DNA of 64,000 bases. Origin: Tamarix chinensis. Taxonomy: Eukaryota > Streptophyta > Magnoliopsida > Caryophyllales > Tamaricaceae. Below, in pieces: positions 25,420-37,400 of this stretch. The stretch's first letter is position 1, and every line of letters starts with the position of its first letter. Made by a program: the position numbers and the translations under genes. The notes below the pieces were generated by a model. That model worked only from the letters and a program-made list of their open reading frames with translations. It had not been told where the DNA came from and did not search any database. The DNA lies in NCBI GenBank assembly GCA_030549775.1, contig CM060174.1, forward strand, positions 11,269,286-11,333,285, given 5' to 3'.

Positions 25420-26260
25420 AATTACCATATTACCCTTCTTGTTATATAATTACAAAGTTACCCTTTAATCTATTTAGGTTACCAAGTTATCTCCCATACT
25501 TATTAGGTCACTAATCCCCCTTCATAATTATTACACTTAATATATTTTCCATTTGGTTGGTTAGATTACCACTTTGCCCTTTTTCCTTTATTATAATTAA
25601 TAAATTTCCCTTGAGTTGGTCAAATTACCCTTCCTTATTATCCTAATTACCAAATTATCCCTTTATTTTGTTAATTACCAAATTACCATTCTCTATTATC
25701 ATATTTACCAAATTACCCTTTAGTTATTTAAATTACCAAATTGCCCTTCTCTATTATTATAATTACCAAACTACCCTCCTCCATTATTAAAATTACCAAA
25801 TTACCCTCTAGTTGGTTAAATTACCAAATTATTCTTTATATGATCATAATTACCAACTACCCTTCTCCATTATCAAATTTACTAAATTACCCTTTAGTTA
25901 TTTAAATTACCATATTTCCCTTCAAAATTATCATATTTACCATTTTACCCTTCTCCATTATAAATTTATCATTTTACCATTCTCTTTCATTAAATTATCA
26001 TTTTACCCTTCTCAGTTATTATAATTACCAAGATACTCCTTTCCAATTTCAACTTTTACCCCTTTTGTCCACAAATTAGCATTTTTCCCTTTTACTTCCA
26101 AAATTACCATTTTACCCCTTACTTCCAAAATTACCAATTTACCCTTTAACTCCAAAATTACCCCTTTACCCTTCAAATACAAAATTACCATTTTTTCCTT
26201 TCCTTCAAAATTACCACAATACCCTTCTTAGTTAAAAATTACCATTTTGCCCCTTAGTAC
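25420..26260 (+). repeat. TTACCAAATTACCC minisatellite in copy H
   Basis: Some 25-30 degenerate units of AATTACCAAATTACCCTT with variable spacing. Frames across it are artefacts of the repeat. Confidence 0.85.
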
Positions 26261-26896
26261 ACCACTTATATCAAATTATCATTACTACATAAAATATTAA
26301 TATTAATACCTCATCAATAACTCTTATATTTAATATAATACTTATTAGCACCCATATATATATATATATATTAGGGTATATTCTTGTACAAGATACATTA
26401 CTAAAATACCCCTAAGGCTCACAAAACATTAACCATACATTAAAGATCACAATAGTATAATACTTAACATTTTCATTAATAACCAACTCCTACCTTAAAC
26501 AATATTTTCATACATAGCATATAAACTATCATGCTTTCTTTTTATCAATCAACATAAGAAACCACATATATCATATTAAACAACATATACCAAGAATAAT
26601 AATATATTAAAATTCTAATGTGCTAACATACGTTAATCTATGCGTTTAAGTGGGATTTAACGGTTACCTTGATTCCCGCAAAAACAAACCTTACCTGTAT
26701 TCTAGTTTAAGGTTCAAGCTTTGATTATAAAAACCAATACCTAAAAGTAATGTCAAGGTTTATTATGTTAGAAATCATAAAAATCAAAGTGTAAAACTTT
26801 ATAATGCTTAATTAATCAAATACTTGAATTAAAATATTATTATACCTTAAAAATTATTACTCAACTAAATCAAGAAAGGCAGCAGCTCATACTACT

Positions 26897-26916
26897 CATG
26901 CAGCATGAGCTGCATG
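26897..26916. other. Conserved palindrome in copy H
   Basis: CATGCAGCATGAGCTGCATG has 7-bp arms CATGCAG/CTGCATG. Equivalents lie at about 40371-40392 in F, 51071-51103 in K and, reversed, 42755-42775 in E, always just before the G-rich block. Confidence 0.7.
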
Positions 26917-26929
26917 CAAAGAAAGGAGG

Positions 26930-28001
26930 AGGAGGGGGCTCGAACGTGATGAAAAGGGGAGTAATGGGATATTTTTGGTTTAGTGGTTTGGGGCTAAGAA
27001 AGAAGGTGGTTGGGGGAGGATTCAAGGCAAGGGAAGGCGCAGAGGTAGAGAGGGGGTGTAAGTGGTGGTCGGGGATAGGTTGAAGGTGGCTAAGGGTGGT
27101 GGAGGCAGCGACAACGAGGCTACAAAGGTGGTGGCTGAGGAGGGAGTCGAAATGGGGGCTAATGAGGAAGGAAAAGAGTGAGGGAAAATGAAGTCTTTTA
27201 GGTGGTGGTTTCGGCCAAATGAGGATTGGAGTGGTAGAGGGGGTTGTAGGGATTAATGTGGTGGCTCAGGCGATAGTAATTGCAGCGGGACGGCGGTGGA
27301 TCGGGGCAGTATAGGGTGGTTTCTGAGAAGGGATGGAAAGAAGAGGAAAAGAAGAGAGGAGGAAGAAGGAGGTTTCGGGGTGGCTCAAGGGGTACTGTGG
27401 TCATTCAAGGGTAAGGTAGAGGGTGGCAGGGGGTGGTGCAGGTGGCTGTTGAGGCGGCGGTAGTGGCAGAGCGAGGCAGCAAAGCAAAAATAGGGTAAGA
27501 GAGGGGAGGAGAAGAAAAATGAGAGAAAAGAGGTCAGAGCAGCATATGGAGCTCAAAAATGGCAGAATAGAACATAAAGGGAAGAAGAAAAAGAGGAAGC
27601 AGAGAGAGGAGAGGGGTAGGGTGCTCAAGGGGCGGCGGTAGGGTGGTAGGGAAATTACCATGGTAGGGAGAGGGAGAAGAAGAGGGATGATAGGGCATAG
27701 GGAAGGGAGAGATGGTGGGGCCAGGATGAGGCAAAGAAATGGTGGGAGAGAGAGAGAGAAAATTGGGGAGATCAATAGGGGAGAGGGGATTGTAGGTGGG
27801 GTGGCAGTGGAGGCAGGTTGGTTGGGATTCTCGCCGAGGAAAGAGGAAGAAGAAGAAAGAAGAAGGAAGGGAAGGGGGAGCTGGGCACAACAGGAGACCA
27901 AAGAAAAAGAAGTAGGCCAACCCGGTTGAGGAAGAAAGGAAGGAAAGAAGGGGCAGTCGAGCTCACGCATGAGGTAGAAGGAGTGGGGGAGAGCAAGCGG
28001 G
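26930..28001 (+). repeat. G-rich purine block of copy H
   Basis: TGG- and GGA-rich sequence with strong strand asymmetry. Long frames on both strands (for example 27401-27970 minus, Pro/Leu/Ser-rich, and 27660-27929 plus, Arg/Glu/Gly-rich) have no domain and their equivalents in F and J are not conserved in frame. Not considered coding. Confidence 0.7.
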
Positions 28002-28006
28002 CTAGT

Positions 28007-28815
28007 TGATATGAATCTTAAAAATTTATACTTAATTAATTCTGATAATTGTTGTGAATTATTTACTTACAATTTTTTGTCTTATTTGGTGGATAAATAG
28101 GAGTGTAATGCATCATACGGACTCTGTGGATCTTTGGATGCAGCTGTTGGAGTGTGCAGATCATGTATCTAGAGTGTGCAGATCATGTATCTAGAGTGTG
28201 CAGATTATATAATTTTTGTTAACTAATTCTAATCCCATGTGATGCATTCGCCAGTCAAATTGGCTAATGGAAATTAGGACGGTTGTATAATCCGCCACCC
28301 GGTCCTTAATTATGGACTAGTTAGATTGTGGATTAATCAATCCTTAATAGCCATGATTAGATAAAGTTATTTAGCTGATGGGAATTGTGTCTCAAATTTA
28401 CCTTGTATTTGGGGCATTTTCTATTGTGTGTTATTTGGGCTGGTCGACTTATTTCTGCGACCCAAATTGACAGCCCATCTCGATCTGTAATACTAGTATA
28501 AATAGCCATGTAAAGTGTAATACGGATAACTTTTTTGGACAGAATACATTGCTGATTTTTTCTCTCGATTCTTCTTGCGACTTGTCTCTTTCTCTCGGCA
28601 AATCTCTTGCTTGCTCTTCTTTTCTGAATCAGCTCTCTCTTTCTTTGATCGATCTTGATCATTCTTTCTTCTATTTTCAGTTGTCGTTGTATAAACTATG
28701 CCTGTGAATCTTTGGGTCTTCCTTTGGAGTTTTTCCTTAGGCCGAACCAGCGAATCGAATGTTGCGCTCGATTAATCTTTTAATCCTTTCGTGAAACCCT
28801 AACAGGTTTTCATCA
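28007..28815 (+). repeat. 5' LTR of the Ty3/gypsy element
   Basis: 809 bp, TG...CA. It holds about two and a half copies of a 22-bp repeat GTGTGCAGATCATGTATCTA near 28152-28212 where the right LTR has one. It lacks a roughly 70-bp stretch present in the right LTR. Confidence 0.93.
28497..28504 (+). promoter_or_regulatory. TATA box of the 5' LTR
   Basis: TATAAATA in a conserved LTR context (CTAGTATAAATAGCCATG). The same motif is at 33106-33113 in the right LTR. This is the probable Pol II promoter core; transcription would start some 30 bases downstream. Confidence 0.65.
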
Positions 28816-28817
28816 TT

Positions 28818-28830
28818 TGGTATCAGAGCC
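28818..28830 (+). other. Primer binding site, initiator tRNA-Met type
   Basis: TGGTATCAGAGCC lies two bases after the 5' LTR. This is the standard plant iMet primer site for minus-strand cDNA synthesis. Confidence 0.93.
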
Positions 28831-29475
28831 TCGATTATTAGATTGCTCGTAGTTTCTTTGTTACTTATTAAGTTTTCCTCAATTTTGAGGTGTGAAATTT
28901 TAGGGTTTGCAATGACGAGGACTGTTTCGATTTTTGTCATTCTAGAACCGGCGATTGAAGTATTTTGGTCCGCTGTTTCAAAATTTTCGAAGAGAAATCC
29001 TAATCGACCTAGGGTTTGGTCAAAAACTTGGATCTTGACTGACTGTGCGACAAATTGTTGTTGGTAGCCTCGATTCGTAAATTTTCTTGTTAAATACTAT
29101 TATCTTCTATACTTAATTTCCAATTTCTTCGCAAATTACTTGTTTGTTAATAAGTAATCAGGTGAAATAACCGGCGAACCTTTGGTTTCGAGAAGAGGGT
29201 AGACCTTCAAGAAGAGGGGTGCCCTAAATAAGTGGATTAATTGCTTAAGCAGAAGCGGTAATATCGTTCCCTTTTACTTAGTCATTTTAGTCAAATTATT
29301 ATAGACTCGAATAAGTCTGAGTAAACTATACTATTCCTATTTCTGTTAATTATTGATACTGTGATACTTCTTGTGATTGGACAGTGTGTTCTGTTTGTCT
29401 GAAGTTCTTAAATATATTGATTCTGTTGATTAATTGTTTTTGTGTTAGTTGTTTAAGTCTAATAAAAATTTCATT

Positions 29476-30480
29476 ATGTCTAATAATGGTCAGTCTGTTA
29501 ATTAGTCTGTTTCCAGTAATGATCTTTTAGAAACCCTTAGAACGTTTCAAGAACAAATGACTGCTCAATTTGCTGGTTTATCTGCTAACCTAGAACAAAG
29601 ACTAGGAGAACAGGAAATAAGAATAAATGAATTGCAACTTAACAGAGTTGAAACTAATCATGTAGGAGTTTTAGGAAGGGCTCTAATGGATCCTAGGATT
29701 AGAATTCCACCCATAGCTAACCTAGAAGAGTTGGAAGATCAAGTATCTAACAATAGTGATAGGATGCCTAGACAGAAAAATAGGCAAGATAGGGAATTAG
29801 AGTTCATCGATAGGAATTTGAATAATCTTAAGCTTAGTATACCAGAGTTTAATGGCAGGAATGACCCTGATTATTATTTTTAGTGGGAAAGGAAAATAGA
29901 ATTAGTGTTTGACTGTCATAATTACTCTGAAGAAAAGAAAATTGAGGTGGCTGTAGTAGAACTTACTGAGTATGCGTCCTCTTGGTATCATAGTTTGGTG
30001 TTCAATAGACGAAGGTGTGGGGAACTGCCTATACAGACTTGGGCAGAATTTAAAACTTTAACGAGAAAGAGGTTTGTGCCAAGTTACTATTATAGGAAAT
30101 TGCATAAGAGGTTGCAAACTATTAGTCAAGGAGTGAGGACAGTGGATGATTATTATAAGGAATTAGAAGTTTTGATTATTAAGACAGGAGTTATTGAGGA
30201 TGATGATGCTACCATGGCTAGGTTTTTGAGTGGATTAAATTCAGAGATAGCTGATAAAGTTGAATTATATCCTTGTGGGACTTTAAATGAGATGGTAAAT
30301 ATAGCTACTAAGATAGAGATCCAATTAAGGAAATCTAGGCAATATAAACCCCCTGGGATTGGGTTTAAGACTACAGTAAGGAGAAATTTTAGAGGAACTA
30401 CTTTTGGAAACTGAAAGAATAATATTAAGGTTGAACTTAAAGGTAGAAACAATGAAGTTAAGGTAGGACAGAAGTTTGAA
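29476..30480 (+). pseudogene. gag: gag of the Ty3/gypsy element
   Basis: One frame opens at ATG 29476 and continues into protease, but carries TAG at 29503, TAG at 29881 and TGA at 30412. The middle part (29905-30400) has the plant retrotransposon capsid pattern: a short linker, then aromatic and basic residues around SSWYHSLV, the TWAEFKTLTRKRFVP stretch and the LEVLI...RFLSGLN region, as in the Retrotrans_gag family. It would form the particle shell that packages the RNA. With three stops in frame it cannot be made as one chain. The part before 29880 is charged and probably coiled-coil. Confidence 0.85.
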
Positions 30481-30492
30481 AAGGGTAAGAAT

Positions 30493-31431
30493 GTGATGAC
30501 AAACCCTGTGAACGGATCACACAGGACTAAGGATATTAAATGTTTTAGATGCGGAGGACTAGGAAATATAGCTTCTGAATGTCCAAACAAGAGAAAAATT
30601 TTAATTAGAGAGTCTGGAGATATAGAATCTAAATCTGAAGAAGAAGAGGAAGAGGTTAGTGTAGTTAGAGAAGATGATAGTGATCTAGAGGAAGAAATAG
30701 AATTGCCCATGAGTAGGGATCTTTTTGTGGTTCGTAGGACTTTAAACAGTAATAAATTACTCGATTCTAATGCTATACAGAGAGAAAATATATTCCATAC
30801 TAGATGGTTAATTGATGATAAGTGCTTTAACATGGCCATAAATAGTGGTAGTTGTATTAATGCTGCTAGTACTCTATTAGTGTCTAAGTTAGGATTAACA
30901 AAGTTAGGATTAATAACTACTAAACATCCAAAACCATATAGATTGCAATGGCTTAATGAATTGGGAGATGTCAAAGTTAGTGAACAAGTTTTAGTAAATT
31001 TAAAATTAGGAATAGGGGTTGTACTTTCTCAAGAGGGAAAGCCAATAGCTTATTTTAGTGAGAAATTGAATGGTAGTACTTTGAATTATTCTACTTATGA
31101 AAAGGAACCGTATGCTTTAGTAAGAGCTTTAGAAGTGTGGCAACATTATTTGTGGCATAGAGAGTTTGTAATTAATACTGATCAGGAAGCTATTACATAT
31201 TTAAAAAGTCAATCAAAGTTAAATAGAAGACAAGGTAGATGGATAGAATTTATTGAGATTTTTCCTTACATAATTAAGTATAAAAAAGTTAGTGATAATA
31301 TAGTTGCAGATGCTTTATCCAAGAGATATGCTTTATTAAATGCTGGTGATACTACTTTGTTAGGTTTTTCCAGTATTAAACTATTATACTTAGAAGATAT
31401 TGATTTTAAAGAAATTTTAAAAAAAGTGTGA
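30493..31431 (+). pseudogene. pol: Zinc knuckle, protease and RNase H, with RT deleted
   Basis: The 312-residue frame continues the gag frame. Near residues 16-30 is a zinc knuckle, [14 protein letters not shown], in which the usual His is Asn. An acidic linker follows. The protease core is around residues 100-140, but its catalytic Asp is replaced (INSGSC instead of I-D-x-G-S-C; AAT at 30841). After about residue 172 the sequence jumps straight to the RNase H domain ([33 protein letters not shown]). The expected reverse transcriptase, with its YxDD centre, is missing, yet the frame is kept. The frame ends at an A-run near 31415-31425, where a one-base shift leads into integrase. Confidence 0.88.
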
Positions 31432-32558
31432 AGTTTCTACACAAGGAAAGTATTTTATTAATGAAGGTTATTTGTTTAGGGAGAATAGGTTGTGTATTCC
31501 TGCATGTTCTTACAGAGGCTTATTAATTCAAGAAGCTCATAGTGGTGGGTTAATGGCACATCTAGGATCTCAAAAAACTTTAGATGTTTTAACTGATAAT
31601 TTTTACTGGCCACACATGAAAAAGGATGTTTTAAAATATTGTATCAATTGTATTGCTTGTAGGCAGGAAAAAACTACTTAAAAACCATTTGGTTTATATA
31701 CTCCCTTACCTGTCTCTAACCACCCTTGGGTTGATGTATCTTTGGATTTTGTTTTAGGATTACCTAGGACTAATAGAGCTAAGGATTCAATAATGGTTGT
31801 AGTAGATAGGTTAAGTAAAATGGCTCATTTTATACCTTGTAATAAAACAAATGATGTTGTAGCAGTGGCTAAGTTATTTTTTTCTAATGTGGTAAAATTA
31901 CATGGTATTCCTAAGACTATAGTTTCAGAAAGAGATGTTAAATTTTTAAGTCATTTCTAGAAAGTTTTGTGGGAAAATTAGGGACTAAATTATTATTTTC
32001 TACAACTTTTCACCCTCGAACTAATGGACAAACTGAGGTAGTAAATAGAACATTAGGAAACATGTTAAGAGTTGTCCTTGGAAAGAATCTTAAACAATGG
32101 GAATATGTTTACCTCAAGTGGAATTTGCTTATAATAGGACTTTGCACTCTACAACTAATAAAACTCCATTTGAAATTATGTATGGTTTCAATCCTTTAAC
32201 TCCATTAGACTTAAGTCCTTTACCTCATGCTGAATTGTAAAATTTTGATGCTGAATCTAGAGTTGATAATATGAAAAAGTTACATGAATCTGTAAGTCAA
32301 CATATCAATAAAAAAGTGCAACAGATGGCTGAACATGCTAATAAAAGAAGGAGAAGAATGATTTTTAAACCTGGGGACTTAGTCTGGGTACACTTTAGAA
32401 AGTCAAAATTGGATTCTAGAGGAGATGGACCATTTACTATGTTAGAGAAAATTAATGATAATGCTTATAAGATTGACTTACTTGTTAAATTTGCGAATGT
32501 GAGCAACTCTTTTAATGTGGCTAATCTTAGTCCATTTCTGGGACTTATTCAGGTTTAA
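31426..32558 (+). pseudogene. int: Integrase of the Ty3/gypsy element
   Basis: The integrase is split over several frames. First comes the zinc-binding HHCC region (HSGGLMAH ... CINCIACRQEK, 31472-31681), ending at a TAA. Next is the catalytic core: [13 protein letters not shown], the second Asp in SERDVKF and the Glu in NGQTEVVNRTLGN, which make up the D,D,E triad. A stop at about 31958, frame shifts near 31960-32120 and another stop at about 32239 break it. The last part (32271-32558) has the C-terminal GDLVWVHFR and FNVANLSPF motifs and a normal stop. It would insert the cDNA into the host chromosome; this copy is inactive. Confidence 0.88.
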
Positions 32559-32572
32559 GAGGCGAAACCTTT

Positions 32573-32587
32573 TCAAGAAGAGGGGAA
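32573..32587 (+). other. Polypurine tract of the Ty3/gypsy element
   Basis: AAGAAGAGGGGAA directly abuts the 3' LTR and is the expected primer for plus-strand cDNA. Confidence 0.85.
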
Positions 32588-33424
32588 TGATATGAATCTT
32601 AAAATTTATACTTAATTAATTTTGATAATTGCTGTGAATTATTTACTTACAATTGTTTGTCTAATTTGGTGGATAAATAGGAGTGTAATGCAGCATATGG
32701 ACTCTATGGATCTTTGGATGCAACTGCTAGAGTGTGCAGATTATATAATTTTTGTTAATTAATTGTAATCCCATATGATGCATTTGTCGGTCGAATTGGC
32801 TAATGGAAATTAGGACGGTTGTATAATCCGCCACCCGGTCCTTAATTATGGACTAGTTGGATTGTGGATTAATCAATCCTTAATAGCCATGATTAGCTAA
32901 AGTTATTTAGCTGATGAGAATTATGTCTCAAATTTACCTTTTATTTGGGGCATTTTCTATTGTGTGTTATTTGGGCTGGTTGACTTATTTCTACGACCCA
33001 AATTGATAGCCCATCTCGTTGTATTGCTGGCTGGCTATGTGAGTCTCGTCTAGGCTGTATTGTGCGGGTATTTTATACGCTCTATTATACGATCTGTAAT
33101 ACTAGTATAAATAGCCATGTAAAGTGTAATACGGATAACGTTTTTGGCCAGAATACATTGCTGATTTTTTCTCTCAATTCTTCTTGCGACTTGTCTCTCT
33201 CTCTCGGTGAATCTCTCGCTCGCTCTTCTTTTCTAAATCTGCTCTCTCTTGCTTTGATCGATCTTGATCATTCTTTCTTTGATTTTCCGTTGCCGTTGTA
33301 CAAACTATGCCTCTGAATCTTTGGGTCTTCCTTTGGAGTTTTTCCTTAGGCTGAACCGGCGAATCGAACGTTGCGTTCGATTAATCTTTTGATCCTTTCG
33401 TGAAACCCTAACAGGTTTTCATCA
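32588..33424 (+). repeat. 3' LTR of the Ty3/gypsy element
   Basis: 837 bp, TG...CA. Compared with the 5' LTR it has one GTGTGCAG unit instead of two and a half, and an extra roughly 70 bp at about 33018-33090. The TATA box is at 33106-33113. Confidence 0.93.
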
Positions 33425-34420
33425 CTAGTGGCCCAAGGCGCGGGAGGGGAAGGGCAAGCCGGCTAGCCGGCGACCCAAAGAAAAAGAAAAAGAAAGAAAA
33501 GAGAAAAGGAAAAAAAAGGTATTAAATAAACTAATTTAATTTATAAAATAATACAATATAAATTTTTTTGGGAAATAAATTTATTTAATAATTTAATTTA
33601 ATAAATTAAAATATAAAGGTTTATAAAGGATTATTTTAGTAAAATAATGGTTTGAAAAATTATTTAAATAATAAGAGTGTGATAAAAAAAAACAAAATAT
33701 TTATTTTAATTTATTAAATATTTATATCCAATTTTATATACTCAAAAAACCATAAATAATTAAACTAAATAGATTTAAAGGCTAATTTATCCCAAATAAA
33801 ATTTATTTATTAAGTTATAGGCTTTTAAAATTTGGGGGATTACAAGGGTTGGTAGCTACTTTGGGGTGGTGTAGAAGGTAATGATAGAGGCGGATGTGGT
33901 GGTGGATGGTGGTGTGAAGGGTGGCAGGGCAAAGATTTGCTATATTGGGGAAGGAAATTTGCACGGGTGGGGTGGTTCGTGCAGGAAAAATCAAGGGAGA
34001 AGGGCATCGTAGTTAGTCAGAGGGCGATGCAGGAAAGACTTAGGTAGGTAGAGCAGGTAACTTAGTTGGTAGATGGTTGAGGAAAGGGCGTCTAAAGTGG
34101 TGGTGGCGAGAGGGATGGTTCTTTCTGGATTCAAGCCAAAAACTCAATTAAAGGCTACTATGGGGGGTATTTATAGGCTAAAGGAGAGGTTAGGGTCGAA
34201 GAGAAGATGGGAGAGTGGCAGGCAAGAGTGAACACTAGTCGATGATGGTAGTTAGAGCACTCCCCATTCGTGGTTTGCGAGTGACTAGGGGAGAGGGGAA
34301 AACGTGCGAGGGGAGGGGAGAAGTGGGCAAGTAGGAATGGCCGATGAGTTGACCTGGAAGAGAGGGGGAGATGGGCAGCGAGCGTGCGTAGTTATTAGCG
34401 GGATTTTTAGTCGTGTATGT

Positions 34421-37400
34421 TGTAACACCCCATAACTTACACATTTTTTTAAAAGCAATACTCATAAACTAAAAGCCGTAAATTTTGGGAATGTTACCGC
34501 CACACTTAGTACCAGACCAGTTTACTTCTACCGTTCCGGTACCAAGTGCTAGGGCTAAGAAAACATTATCAGTAATACCATACAGATTTAAATTTATAAA
34601 AACGGAAATCAGAGTACGGGCAAGTCTTACATAATTCGAAATGCCAACTATTGTTTTTTTTTTCTTCAAATAATAACTAAACAACATTAGTAAAATTGTT
34701 TTGATAATTCAAACATAATAAAAGATAACAGGAATCATAAATTTAAAAAGGATAATGGCCACGTCACTCTAAAGATCAATCTAGCCCAGCTATCACTCTA
34801 CCCCTCCTGATGTCCTATAGACATCGATAGCATCAAAGTAAATATCTCCTACCTGCAATAGATTAGACAGGTCTTCTACTCTTGGGAATGAGCAGCACCC
34901 ATGAAACAGGTGATCAGTACGCTATGTACTGAGTAAGGTAACCGAGTACTAAGGCCGACATATAACACATTAAATCATGCAGGACAATGATTACATACAA
35001 TTACAACCCATACATATAATACACAAAAAGCGTAAAGTGAAATCCATAACTTATAATCAACAAGTCCACACATAAGGCCCAAAAAGATCCAGATTAATCA
35101 TTTAACCTTTCTTTTGTTAAAAGTTGATACACACCATGCCTTTTATTAAATCCATATGATTACGGGAACCCCACTTTTTTTTTCCGGTGGATCGGTCTCC
35201 AGGGAACTTTGGCTCCTAGCCACTATTATAGCCGATGGATCGGTCACTTAGGGTACATGCCCTACCACTATTATATACCGGTGGATCAGTCTGGCCCCTT
35301 CTCGCATGGTGTTCCACTGTAAGTAATTAGTATCTTCTCATATCTTACCCACATATAAGGTTTGATTTGTTGAGATTAGGATCTCCCACTATTTTAGCCG
35401 GTGAATCGATCACTAGGGTAACATACCCTACCACTATTAAGCCAGTGGATCGGTCTCCATGCTACCGCAGTACTTGGCCACTATTATGCCGGTGGATTGG
35501 TCTGGGCCCAGTTTAACATCTTCCACTTTACGTATTTAATAAGTTAAGTATCTTATTCAGATGTTCATTTCAAGACATGAAAATTAGGTTTCTATCATGC
35601 TTACTCCTCAACTCACGTTAATCACTTCAACCCTAGTTAATCATCCCATCATACTTAATCATGACATACCCTAATATCTCTACAAACCCTAGCTACCATG
35701 CAAACCCTAACTCCAAGTACCATACTTCCATGAAAACCCTAACTCCAGTACCACACTTCCATGCAAACCCTAGCTCCCATGCAACCCCTAACTCCACGTA
35801 CCACACTTCCATGCAAACCCTAGATCCCATGCATACCCTAACTTCACGTAGACATACTTCCATGACACCCTAGCTTCACATAGGCCACACTTCCATGCAA
35901 ACCCTAATTCGTAAGCAACCTTAACTCCATATAGACATGCTTCCATGAAAACCCTAACATCATGCCATTTCATCAAGACCCCAATACTACATTGTTACAC
36001 TTCCCATCAAGATTTTACAACCCTAACATGCATGTCTTAAGTCCATAACATACAATAATGACATAAACATACGCATAATTCTCATGCCACAGTTTATTCA
36101 CACCAACAAACTTCAACTCTATAATCATGCCATATACGAAATAATTAATAGAAATAAACATAGAATACATGGCATATGAAACACATAATGTATATAAACA
36201 CACAAATGACCTTAGTAAATCCTTACCTAGAACGACACCGGTCTTGGTGCACGCTCCTATTCCTCTTGAGGGGGCTGATTGGGTTTACCTTTTATATAAA
36301 AGCATACTAGAATTAGACTCTCTTATAAAATTTTATTATTCTTTAACTTATTCCAAGATTTTCTTTTTAATTAAAACACCATTACTTAATAAATAACTTT
36401 ATAAAATATTACTTAAAAATACAAATGAATTATTATTTTCATTCGAAGAGGGTGGTGATCTAAGGGTTTCTACCCTTCACCAAAATAAAAATGATAACAT
36501 AATAATGATAATGATATTAATAATAGTAATAATAATAATAATGAATTATAATATTATTAATGATACTTTTATTAGTAGAATATTAATATTATTCATACCA
36601 AAATTCTTAAAAGTACAAGATGGATTTCGAACCACCCCAATTTAATAATAATAATATCATTCAAAATTTTAATAATGATATTAACATTATATATACTTAT
36701 AATGTAAATTTAATAAAGATGATAATAAAAATATAATTAGAAATAATGTTAAAAAAATTAATAATATTAATAAAAAGAAAAAAAGCGAGGATTAATTATA
36801 ATTTTTGGTTTCTTCCCCTCTTGAAATAATTACAAAATTAATTAAATAATTACACTAATAATAATATTATTAATAATATTAATAATAATAATATTAAACA
36901 TGTAATAACTCCATTAAATAAGCAGAATTCAAGAATAGTAATTCATCTTACTCAATAATACTCCTTGACCTGTTAAAAAAATTTAGAAATTAGGATACGG
37001 TTGATAACAATAATGATAATAATTATAATAATTATAATAATTAAAGTTTAATTAACATTAAAATTTTGGATAAAAACATAATAACTATCAATAAATTGAA
37101 AGTAAGTGTTTAAACGGTCTAATGTTTCACCTTGAGTTGGAGGGTATGGGTGGCACCGGCAGTGGTTCCTGGAGGTGGCCGGAAAATGGATCTAAGAGAG
37201 GTAAAAATGAATAAAAAGAGGTGAGGGGGAACGAGAAAAATAAAATAAGTTTATGGGTTGGTGGAGGAGACTTAGCAGGAGATATTGGTCGGCTTAGAGG
37301 GTGGTAGAAGCGGCGGATGTGGTGGTGGTTGGTGTTTTAAGGTTTCGAGGTGGAACTTTTTGGCGAGAGAACTAGCCAACTTTTCATGGTTATGGAGGCC

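Larger units (their letters stand above)
28007..33424 (+). mobile_element. Ty3/gypsy LTR retrotransposon, defective
   Basis: Two direct LTRs (28007-28815 and 32588-33424) begin TGATATGAATC and end TTTTCATCA. The TSD is CTAGT on both sides (28002-28006, 33425-33429). A tRNA-iMet PBS follows the left LTR and a purine tract precedes the right one. Coding order is gag, protease, RNase H, integrase, the Ty3/gypsy order, but reverse transcriptase is absent. No chromodomain is seen after integrase. LTRs differ by many substitutions and indels, so the insertion is not recent. It lies inside copy H. Confidence 0.95.
20022..33844 (+). mobile_element. Copy H: LTR-like repeat holding I and the Ty3 element
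   Basis: It starts TGTAACAACCC at 20022 and ends GGGGGATTACA at 33844, with the exact TSD AGGGT on both sides (20017-20021, 33845-33849). After removing I and the Ty3 element its own sequence is about 4.8 kb. It contains the hairpin, GGTGGATCGG modules, a long TTACCAAATTACCC array, the CATGCAG palindrome and the G-rich block. Confidence 0.92.

Noticed and set aside
27401..27970. 189-residue open frame on the minus strand, with overlapping long frames on both strands
   Set aside because: Composition is Pro/Leu/Ser-rich from pyrimidine-rich sequence, no domain is visible, and the equivalent region of copy F does not keep the frame.
30153..30974. 273-residue open frame antisense to the Ty3 gag-protease region
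   Set aside because: It is the antisense shadow of a genuine coding region, with no motif of its own.
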